DNA of 5,466 nucleotides from Bacteroidales bacterium (GCA_029932445.1 JAOZQB010000121.1:3605-9070), one strand, 5' to 3'. Positions 1 to 5,431 are shown, counted from the first letter of the stretch. Notes: a model not told the origin generated them from the sequence alone. Translations and numbers: made by a program.

Positions 1-1
1 A

Positions 2-43
2 GGCAGTTGGCAGTTGGCAGTTGGCAGTTGGCAGTGGGCAACC
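2..43 (+). repeat. Heptamer array 1 (GGCAGTT type), upstream of the channel gene
   Basis: Four perfect GGCAGTT units (2-29) are followed by GGCAGTG (30-36) and a degenerate last unit GGCAACC (37-43). The array may extend left of the window. The remaining bases before the first gene (44-75) are A/T-rich leader. I see no Bacteroidota-type promoter (-33 TTTG, -7 TAnnTTTG) and no hairpin there. By analogy with the other arrays, it probably follows the stop codon of another + strand gene just outside the window; that is inference. Confidence 0.95.
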
Positions 44-75
44 GTTTATAAATAAAGTTATTAAACAGAATAATT

Positions 76-1365
76 ATGAAAATAAAGTTTCGCATTTTAG
101 CAACGATAATACTATTAAATTCGTTTCAGGTTTTCGGTCAGAATTCCGGTAATTTATCATTAGACAGTTGTCTGATTTTTGCAAGAAATAATTTTGCTCT
201 TTTAAAAAACAACAATTTTAATAATGAAATTTTAAATCTTCAAACAAAAAATCTTAATGCAAATTATCTGCCTTCAACGGATTTTTCGGCAACCGCTCAA
301 TACCAATCTCAAAGTATTGAAATTGATATCAATACAGAAGGTTTACCCCCGGGCGTTGAATTTCAATTCCCTGTTCCGCCGCTTGATCAATACGCTCTCA
401 CGCTTAATTTAACTCAAACAATTTATGACGGAGGAATTACAAAAGCTTTGAAAGAACTTGAAAAAGTTAAAACAAATTTACAAACTCTGAAAAATGAATT
501 TTCTTTTCAAGATGTAAAGAAACAATTAACCGACATCTGGTTTTCCGTATTATTTCTTCAAAAAACACAAGAACAAATTGAAAATACTCTTAATGAATTA
601 GATGCAAAAAGGAATTCGCTTAAATCGGGATTAAAAAACGGTGTTATTACCAAAGAAAATTATGATTTACTAACTGTAAACATCTTACAATTAAAACAAA
701 GACAAACAGAAATTAATTCCGGAATTGAAAACGCACTTGCAATTCTTTCAATTATAACCGGAAAAACAATAAATTCGGAAATACATATTTCAGTTCCGAA
801 TGATACCGATTTAATTGAAGAAAATAATCGCATTGAAAACAAAATCTTTAATTCTCAAAATGAAATTTACGATAATAATATCAAACTGATTAAAGCAAAA
901 AGATTACCGAAAATCGGAGCATACACAATCGGCGGATACGGAAATCCCGGATTAACAATGTTGAAAGACGAATGGAATCCTTATTTTATAATCGGTGCTA
1001 ATTTACATTGGAATATTTGGGATTGGAACACAGCTAAAAGGAATAAACAAATTCAAAAAATCAATCAAGAAAGTATCAATAACCAAAAATCAAGTTTTGA
1101 GCAATCTGTTAATGTTCAAAAACTAAAACTAAAATCTGATATAGACAAATATAACTCACTGATGATTTTTGACAAGCAAATATTAAAATTACATGAAGGC
1201 ATTTGCAAAGCAATGAGCAATAAACTGAAAAACGGAACCTTAAATTCAACGGAATACATTTCGGCAATTAGTAAAAAACAACAAGCTGCAATTCAACTTG
1301 AAATTCACAAATTAAAATTACTGAAATGCAAATATGATTATTTGATTGTTACGGGGAATATATAG
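76..1365 (+). CDS. TolC-family outer-membrane efflux channel protein
   Basis: Outer-membrane/periplasmic exit duct of a tripartite exporter; homologues trimerise into a beta-barrel with an alpha-helical tunnel docking onto the adaptor. The 429 residues match the usual 420-480 for the family. Residues 1-21 form a signal peptide (K/R-rich start, hydrophobic core, likely cleavage at FG-Q near 21/22). The internal duplication typical of TolC is visible: beta-strand pairs at about 65-80 and 106-121 (ending in a YDGG turn) in the first half, and 276-291 and 303-318 (aromatic W-rich, ending WDWN) in the second. Each pair is followed by long amphipathic helices (about 122-225 and 319-425). An LKNG-hydrophobic motif occurs in both halves (186-190 and 385-387). 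The ATG at 76 is preferred because the signal peptide begins there; its leader is A/T-rich with no Shine-Dalgarno sequence. First visible gene of the exporter operon, 113 bp before the adaptor gene. Substrate unknown. Confidence 0.9.
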   Translation: MKIKFRILATIILLNSFQVFGQNSGNLSLDSCLIFARNNFALLKNNNFNNEILNLQTKNLNANYLPSTDFSATAQYQSQSIEIDINTEGLPPGVEFQFPVPPLDQYALTLNLTQTIYDGGITKALKELEKVKTNLQTLKNEFSFQDVKKQLTDIWFSVLFLQKTQEQIENTLNELDAKRNSLKSGLKNGVITKENYDLLTVNILQLKQRQTEINSGIENALAILSIITGKTINSEIHISVPNDTDLIEENNRIENKIFNSQNEIYDNNIKLIKAKRLPKIGAYTIGGYGNPGLTMLKDEWNPYFIIGANLHWNIWDWNTAKRNKQIQKINQESINNQKSSFEQSVNVQKLKLKSDIDKYNSLMIFDKQILKLHEGICKAMSNKLKNGTLNSTEYISAISKKQQAAIQLEIHKLKLLKCKYDYLIVTGNI

Positions 1366-1366
1366 A

Positions 1367-1414
1367 GGCAGTGGGCAGTAGGCAGTAGGCAGTAGGCAGT
1401 AGCAGCGGGCAATT
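1367..1414 (+). repeat. Heptamer array 2 (GGCAGTA type), channel-adaptor gap
   Basis: Units are GGCAGTG (1367-1373), four GGCAGTA (1374-1401), a 6-base unit GCAGCG that has lost one base (1402-1407), and GGCAATT (1408-1414). The array starts 2 bp after the TAG stop of the channel gene. The rest of the gap (1415-1478) is A-rich leader without a recognisable promoter, ribosome binding site or terminator. Confidence 0.95.
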
Positions 1415-1478
1415 AGGATTTAGCTGTAAGAAGTTAACAGAAAATAAAAACAGATAATTACAACTTAAAAACAGAAAC

Positions 1479-2363
1479 ATGAGTAAATCAATTTTAACAT
1501 CAATAATCGGAATATTATTTTTAAGCTCTTGCGGAAATGAAAATGATAAAGCAGATGCATACGGCAATTTTGAAGCCACAGAAATAATTATTTCATCAGA
1601 AACTGCAGGAAAAATTATTAAATTTCCGATTAATGAAGGACAAAAACTTACTGATAACCAATTTATTTGTCTGATTGATACAAGTGACATTTTTCTCAAG
1701 AAGGAAGTACTTACCGCACAAAAAAATGCACTTGCTTCAAAATATTCCGATATCCTTGCACAAGTTAAGGTTTTTGAAGAACAAAAAAAAGTTATTGAAA
1801 TTGAAATGAACCGAATAAATAATCTGTTAAAAGACAGTGCAGCAACTCAAAAACAAGCTGATGATATTAAAGGAAAAATAAACGTTTTGGACAGACAAAT
1901 CGAACAAGTTAAAACACAAAATAAAAGCTTGTTCAATCAACTGAAAGTATTTGATATTCAGAAAGAAATAATTAATAATCAAATTCGAAAATCAGAAATT
2001 GTCAATCCCGTTAAAGGAACCGTATTAACAAAATATGCCGAAGAAAACGAAATCACTCTTCCGGGAAAACCGCTTTATAAAATTGCTGATTTATCTGAAA
2101 TGAAATTAAGAGCTTATGTCAGCGGAAAGCAATTAAGCAGTATCAAAATCGGTCAAAAAATTAAGGTATTTATTGACACGAATGAAAATCAAATGAAAGA
2201 ATACGAAGGAATTGTTTCTCAAATATCAAATGAAGCAGAATTTACGCCGAAAATTATTCAAACAAAAGATGAACGTGTTAATTTGGTTTATTCAATTATT
2301 ATTAAAGTAAAAAATGACGGTGATTTAAAAATCGGAATGCCCGGAGAAGTTCGGTTTAAGTAA
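1479..2363 (+). CDS. HlyD/YbhG-like periplasmic adaptor (membrane fusion) lipoprotein
   Basis: Periplasmic adaptor that couples the inner-membrane ABC-2 transporter to the TolC-like channel. Residues 1-17 are a lipoprotein signal peptide with an LSSC lipobox, so Cys18 is the predicted lipidated N-terminus. Domains: first half of a biotinyl-lipoyl-like domain at about 27-68 (ETAGKI and NEGQ motifs), an alpha-helical coiled-coil hairpin at about 72-170 rich in Lys/Glu/Gln, the second lipoyl half at about 171-204 (NPVKGTV, then LPGKPLYKIADLS), and a beta-barrel domain at about 205-294. The EFTPK...QTKDERVNLVY stretch (254-270) is, from memory, characteristic of adaptors paired with YbhF/YhiH-type ATPases. 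At 294 residues it is slightly shorter than typical HlyD-type adaptors (about 330). ATG 1479 gives an intact signal peptide directly. The lipid anchor replaces the N-terminal membrane helix of YbhG. It belongs with the two ATPases and permease downstream. Confidence 0.9.
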   Translation: MSKSILTSIIGILFLSSCGNENDKADAYGNFEATEIIISSETAGKIIKFPINEGQKLTDNQFICLIDTSDIFLKKEVLTAQKNALASKYSDILAQVKVFEEQKKVIEIEMNRINNLLKDSAATQKQADDIKGKINVLDRQIEQVKTQNKSLFNQLKVFDIQKEIINNQIRKSEIVNPVKGTVLTKYAEENEITLPGKPLYKIADLSEMKLRAYVSGKQLSSIKIGQKIKVFIDTNENQMKEYEGIVSQISNEAEFTPKIIQTKDERVNLVYSIIIKVKNDGDLKIGMPGEVRFK

Positions 2364-2431
2364 CAGTGGGCAGTAGGCAGTTAGCAGTTCACAGTCGGCA
2401 GTCGGCAGTGGGCAGTGGGCAGTTAGCAATT
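2362..2431 (+). repeat. Heptamer array 3 (mixed units), adaptor-ATPase gap
   Basis: Exactly ten 7-bp units in unbroken register (70 bp). The first (AACAGTG) overlaps the last two bases of the adaptor's TAA stop. Core units vary at position 7 (A, T, C, G), and several carry changes in the first two bases (AGCAGTT 2383-2389, CACAGTC 2390-2396). The last unit is AGCAATT (2425-2431). This is the longest and most diverged array, yet it has no insertion or deletion. The remaining leader (2432-2467) contains a short run of four ATT triplets (2449-2460) and no clear ribosome binding site. Confidence 0.95.
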
Positions 2432-2467
2432 GCAACAGGTAAAAGGTAATTATTATTATTCGATTAT

Positions 2468-3409
2468 ATGAACAAACAAGCAATTATAATATCTGGTATT
2501 TCTAAAAATTACGGGGATATTTCTGCAATAAAACAATTATCCGTTGAAATACAAAAAGGAGAAATATTCGGATTAATAGGACCTGACGGTGCCGGGAAAA
2601 CAACTTTAATCCGAATTTTAACAACTTTATTATTAGCTGATGAAGGATTTGCCGTTTTGGAAGGACTTGATATTGTAAAAGATTACAAAAAAATTCGGAA
2701 AATTGTCGGTTATATGCCGGGCAGATTTTCTCTTTATCAAGATTTGACTGTTGAAGAAAATTTATCCTTTTTTGCTTCGGTTTTCGAAACAACAATTGAA
2801 AAAAATTATGATCTTATAAAAGACATTTATTCTCACATAGAACCTTTTAAAAAAAGAAAAGCCGGGGATTTATCCGGCGGAATGAAGCAAAAACTTGCCC
2901 TTTCCTGTGCATTAATTCACAAACCGAAAGTTTTGTTTTTGGATGAACCGACAACAGGTGTTGATGCCGTTTCTCGAAAAGAATTTTGGGAAATGCTTAA
3001 AAAATTAAAGGCTGAGGGAATTACCGTAATTGTTTCTACACCTTATATGGATGAAGCAAGTTTGTGCGACCGAATAGCGTTGATGCAAAACGGTAAATTT
3101 ATGACCGTTAACACACCTGAAAACATTCAAAATAGTTTTAAAAAAACATTATTTGCAATAAAAAGTGATGATAAATTTCGCTTATTAAATGATTTAAGGA
3201 ATTACGAATTTACGAATTCCGTTAATATTTTCGGTCAAAAATTGCATTATACAGACAAAAGAAACAACGTTTCCGAAAATGATTTATTGACTTGGTTGAA
3301 AAATAAAAATCATAAAAACACAGAAACAGAAATCGTTAAAGCATCTATTGAAGATTGTTTTATTGAATATATGAGCAGGGAGCAGTTGGCAGTAAGCAGT
3401 AGGCAGTAG
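2468..3409 (+). CDS. ABC transporter ATPase 1 (YbhF N-half-like) with degenerate Q- and H-loops
   Basis: Cytoplasmic ATPase of an ABC-2 type exporter, 313 residues. Motifs: Walker A GPDGAGKT (38-45), Q-loop region YMPGRFSLY where Gly85 sits at the usual Gln, signature LSGGMKQ (135-141), Walker B VLFLDE with catalytic Glu160, D-loop GVDA (164-167), and H-loop region STPYMDEA where Pro192 replaces the usual His. Residues about 225-300 form a C-terminal accessory domain. From memory, GPDGAGKT and STPYMDEA are also found in first nucleotide-binding domains of YbhF-type proteins, so the changes are probably family traits rather than decay. The last 11 residues (303-313) and the TAG stop are encoded by heptamer array 4, so the original C-terminus probably lay near residue 302. 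ATPase 2 follows after 28 bp. The two probably pair as a heterodimer. Confidence 0.92.
   Translation: MNKQAIIISGISKNYGDISAIKQLSVEIQKGEIFGLIGPDGAGKTTLIRILTTLLLADEGFAVLEGLDIVKDYKKIRKIVGYMPGRFSLYQDLTVEENLSFFASVFETTIEKNYDLIKDIYSHIEPFKKRKAGDLSGGMKQKLALSCALIHKPKVLFLDEPTTGVDAVSRKEFWEMLKKLKAEGITVIVSTPYMDEASLCDRIALMQNGKFMTVNTPENIQNSFKKTLFAIKSDDKFRLLNDLRNYEFTNSVNIFGQKLHYTDKRNNVSENDLLTWLKNKNHKNTETEIVKASIEDCFIEYMSREQLAVSSRQ
3199..3220 (+). repeat. Short GAATTAC-like triple repeat inside ATPase 1
   Basis: Three adjacent near-copies of a GAATTNC unit: GAATTAC (3199-3205), GAATTTAC (3206-3213) and GAATTCC (3214-3220). They encode part of the segment RNYEFTNSV (residues 244-252) in the C-terminal accessory domain. 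It may be a small in-frame repeat insertion or chance similarity in AT-rich coding DNA; three imperfect copies are weak evidence. Confidence 0.4.
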
Positions 3410-3415
3410 GCAATT
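3374..3415 (+). repeat. Heptamer array 4, overlapping the 3' end of ATPase 1
   Basis: Six units in register: AGCAGGG, AGCAGTT, GGCAGTA, AGCAGTA, GGCAGTA and GGCAATT. The array begins exactly at codon 303 of ATPase 1 and encodes its last 11 residues and its TAG stop (3407-3409). Only 22 bases of A/T-rich leader (3416-3437) separate it from the ATPase 2 start. Confidence 0.93.
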
Positions 3416-3437
3416 TTAATTTAATTTAAAAAGTAAA

Positions 3438-4166
3438 ATGACAGATACAAGCATCATATCAGTAAAAAATTTAACCAAAATGTTCGGAGATTTTACGGCT
3501 AACGATAATTTAACTTTTGATGTTAAAAAAGGCGAAATATTCGGTTTCTTGGGTGCAAACGGTGCCGGAAAAACTACTGCCTTAAAAATTTTTTGCGGTT
3601 TGTCGTTCCCCACTTCCGGTGAAGTTAAAATTGCCGGTTTTGATATTTATAAAGAAACCGAAAAAATTAAGAAAAACATCGGTTATATGAGCCAAAAATT
3701 TTCATTATACGAAGACTTAACAGTTAAAGAAAATATTCGTTTTTACGCAAAAATTTACGGAATATCTAAAAACGAAATTAAAAATAAAACCGAAGAATTG
3801 CTCGAAAAATTAAATTTTTCACACGCTTTAAACGAAAGGATTAAAGATATTCCTCTCGGTTGGAAGCAAAAACTGGCATTTTCAACGGCCGTTTTTCATA
3901 ATCCGAAAATTGTTTTTTTAGATGAACCCACAGGCGGTGTTGATCCTATTACAAGACGCCAATTTTGGGATTTAATTTACGAAGCAGCTGAAAACGACAT
4001 CACGGTATTTGTTACAACTCATTATATGGATGAAGCAGAATATTGTGACAGAGTATCAATTATGGATGCAGGACGAATTGAGGCAATCGGAAAACCGGAA
4101 GAATTAATGTTACAATATAATGCCGATACAATGGATGAAGTGTTTTTGAAAATTGCAAGGCAGTAG
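3438..4166 (+). CDS. ABC transporter ATPase 2 (YbhF C-half-like) with degenerate signature motif
   Basis: Second cytoplasmic ATPase of the exporter, 242 residues, close to the size of a bare nucleotide-binding domain. Motifs: Walker A GANGAGKT (39-46), Q-loop Gln86 in YMSQKFSLY, signature position PLGWKQ (139-144) instead of LSGGQ, Walker B IVFLDE with Glu163, D-loop GVDP (167-170), and H-loop His195 in TTHYMDEA. Its Q- and H-loops are canonical where those of ATPase 1 are not, while its signature lacks the Ser-Gly-Gly core. From memory, LGWKQ/LGWRQ signatures are common in second domains of YbhF/YhiH-type ATPases. The final Arg-Gln and the TAG stop (4164-4166) overlap the first unit of heptamer array 5. 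ATG 3438 gives a normal domain start. It most likely pairs with ATPase 1 under the permease; a homodimer is less likely. Confidence 0.92.
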   Translation: MTDTSIISVKNLTKMFGDFTANDNLTFDVKKGEIFGFLGANGAGKTTALKIFCGLSFPTSGEVKIAGFDIYKETEKIKKNIGYMSQKFSLYEDLTVKENIRFYAKIYGISKNEIKNKTEELLEKLNFSHALNERIKDIPLGWKQKLAFSTAVFHNPKIVFLDEPTGGVDPITRRQFWDLIYEAAENDITVFVTTHYMDEAEYCDRVSIMDAGRIEAIGKPEELMLQYNADTMDEVFLKIARQ

Positions 4167-4207
4167 GCAGTTGGCAGTTGGCAGTTGGCAGTTGGCAGTT
4201 GGCAGTC
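4159..4207 (+). repeat. Heptamer array 5 (GGCAGTT type), ATPase 2-permease gap
   Basis: Seven uninterrupted units: GGCAGTA (4159-4165), five GGCAGTT (4166-4200) and GGCAGTC (4201-4207). The first unit supplies the TAG stop of ATPase 2 together with the first base of the next unit. It is among the least diverged of the six arrays: every unit matches GGCAGTN. An 8-bp repeat follows within 3 bp. Confidence 0.95.
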
Positions 4208-4210
4208 TTC

Positions 4211-4258
4211 AATAAACAAATAAACAATTAAACAATTAAGCATCTAAACAAATAAACA
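4211..4258 (+). repeat. Octamer tandem repeat (AATAAACA/ATTAAACA), permease leader
   Basis: Six 8-bp units in exact register: AATAAACA, AATAAACA, ATTAAACA, ATTAAGCA, TCTAAACA and AATAAACA. The unit is unrelated in sequence and period to the heptamer. It fills most of the leader of the permease gene, ending 12 bases before its ATG. Those 12 bases include CACAGTC (4259-4265), which also occurs as a degenerate heptamer unit at 2390-2396. Confidence 0.85.
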
Positions 4259-4270
4259 CACAGTCCTCAA

Positions 4271-5377
4271 ATGAAGCAACTTTTATCATTTATAAAAAAA
4301 GAATTTTATCATATCTTAAGAGATAAACGAACAATGATAATTTTATTCGGTATTCCGATTGCTCAAATTTTGCTGTTCGGCTATGTTATTACAAATGAAC
4401 TGAAAAATGTAAAAATTGCCGTTCTTGATTTATCAAAAGATAATGTAACTGCCGAAATTATAAATAAAATTACGGCATCCGGGTTTTTTACTCTTAATAA
4501 AAATATTCAAACTGAAAAAGACATTCCGCTGACTTTTAAAGAAGGCAAAATAATGGAAGTTATCATTTTTGAACCCGATTTTGCAAAAAAATTACAAAAA
4601 GAAAATTTTGCTGATATTCAATTAATTGCCGATGCTTCTGATGCAAATTCTGCCAACATGATTGTTAATTACACGTCGGGAATTATCATGAATTATCTTG
4701 CGAAACTCAATAAAAATGCTGATATTCCTTTAAAAATAAATGTTAATGAACGAATGGTGTATAACGAAGCATTAAAAGACGTTTATATGTTTATTCCGGG
4801 AACCATGGCTATGATTTTAATGTTAATTTCAGCGATGATGACAAGCATTGCCGTTACTCGCGAAAAAGAATCGGGCACCATGGAAATCCTTCTTGTTTCA
4901 CCATTGAAACCGCTTCACATTTTAATCGGGAAAGTAACACCGTACTTGGCACTTTCTTTTGTAATTTCAATGATAATCATAGCAATAGGTAATATTATTT
5001 TCGGAATGCCTGTTTTAGGAAGTTTGAGTTTGCTTCTTGCTGAAACTATGTTATACATATTACTTGCTTTATCTTTGGGTATTTTGATTTCAACGGTTGC
5101 AAAAAATCAACAATCAGCAATGATGTTATCATTATTTGCTCTGCTTTTACCGACAATTCTTTTATCCGGATTTATTTTTCCGATAGAAAATATGCCGAAA
5201 GTTTTACAATGGCTTGCTGCGTTAATGCCTCCGAAATATTTCATTATCATTTTAAAAAATATTATGATTAAAGGAACCGGTTTTGCTTATGTATGGAAAG
5301 AAACATTAATTCTTTCGGGAATGACCGTCTTTTTTCTCGGATTAAGTGCTAAAAAATTTAAGATAAGACTTGAGTAA
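4271..5377 (+). CDS. ABC-2 type exporter permease (YbhS/YbhR-like)
   Basis: Inner-membrane permease energised by the two ATPases upstream. The 368 residues agree with the roughly 370-residue YbhS/YbhR type. Visible layout: short cytoplasmic N-terminus with the KEFYHILRDKR coupling-type helix (10-20), membrane helix 1 at about 22-42, a large soluble extracytoplasmic domain at about 43-170, then five more helices at about 172-195, 222-245, 252-275, 282-303 and 343-360. Family hallmarks are VTREKESGTMEILLVSPLKP (195-214) after helix 2 and NMPKVLQWLAALMPPKY (307-323) before the last helix. ATG 4271 begins directly at the amphipathic N-terminus; no Shine-Dalgarno sequence is seen. The gene ends with an in-frame double stop TAA-TAG (5375-5380). 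Only one permease is visible, whereas related systems carry two; a partner may follow beyond the window, or this one may homodimerise. It could equally be the YbhR-like member of the pair. Confidence 0.93.
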   Translation: MKQLLSFIKKEFYHILRDKRTMIILFGIPIAQILLFGYVITNELKNVKIAVLDLSKDNVTAEIINKITASGFFTLNKNIQTEKDIPLTFKEGKIMEVIIFEPDFAKKLQKENFADIQLIADASDANSANMIVNYTSGIIMNYLAKLNKNADIPLKINVNERMVYNEALKDVYMFIPGTMAMILMLISAMMTSIAVTREKESGTMEILLVSPLKPLHILIGKVTPYLALSFVISMIIIAIGNIIFGMPVLGSLSLLLAETMLYILLALSLGILISTVAKNQQSAMMLSLFALLLPTILLSGFIFPIENMPKVLQWLAALMPPKYFIIILKNIMIKGTGFAYVWKETLILSGMTVFFLGLSAKKFKIRLE

Positions 5378-5431
5378 TAGTTGGCAGTAGGCAGTAAACA
5401 GGACGCAGTAGGCAGTAGGCAGTAGGCAGTA
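5376..5431 (+). repeat. Heptamer array 6 (GGCAGTA type), downstream of the permease
   Basis: Eight units in register: AATAGTT (overlapping the TAA stop), two GGCAGTA, the degenerate AACAGGA and CGCAGTA (5397-5410), then three GGCAGTA (5411-5431). The window ends 35 bases later (5432-5466) in A/T-rich sequence like the leaders before the other genes. No terminator hairpin is seen, so the operon could continue. Confidence 0.94.

Larger units (their letters stand above)
76..5377 (+). other. Probable single exporter operon
   Basis: Five co-directional genes encode complementary parts of one envelope-spanning exporter: channel, adaptor, two ATPases and permease. Gaps are 113, 104, 28 and 104 bp and contain no recognisable terminator. 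Most of the larger gap lengths is repeat DNA: without the arrays the spacings would fall to roughly 20-65 bp, as expected for co-transcribed genes. No regulator gene or operator is visible. Confidence 0.75.

Noticed and set aside
41..75. Promoter for the operon in the first leader
   Set aside because: A/T-rich, but no -33 TTTG or -7 TAnnTTTG pair could be found; the real promoter may lie upstream of the window.
660..842. Minus-strand 60-residue open frame inside the channel gene
   Set aside because: Short, antisense to a clear TolC-family gene, with no domain or leader.
1349..1699. Minus-strand open frame whose C-terminus reads through array 2 as LLPTAYCLLPTA
   Set aside because: The reverse complement of GGCAGTA/GGCAGTT is open in all frames (YCLLPTA, NCQLPTA), so arrays create long spurious frames. 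This one overlaps the well-supported adaptor gene.
2426..2433. GCAATTGC palindrome as an operator or terminator stem
   Set aside because: Only 8 bp with no loop and no following T-run; it arises where the last heptamer unit meets the leader.
2502..2795. Minus-strand open frame inside ATPase 1
   Set aside because: It lies antisense to the Walker A to Q-loop coding region, with no recognisable domain.
3416..3613. Minus-strand open frame at the start of ATPase 2
   Set aside because: Antisense shadow of the conserved Walker A region, with low-complexity composition.
4022..4243. Minus-strand open frame containing QLPTANCQLPTA through array 5
   Set aside because: Same artefact of the heptamer array, antisense to the end of ATPase 2; no independent coding signal.
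2..5431. CRISPR array interpretation of the repeats
   Set aside because: Units are 7 bp with no spacers and occur in six short blocks between genes; no cas-like genes are present.
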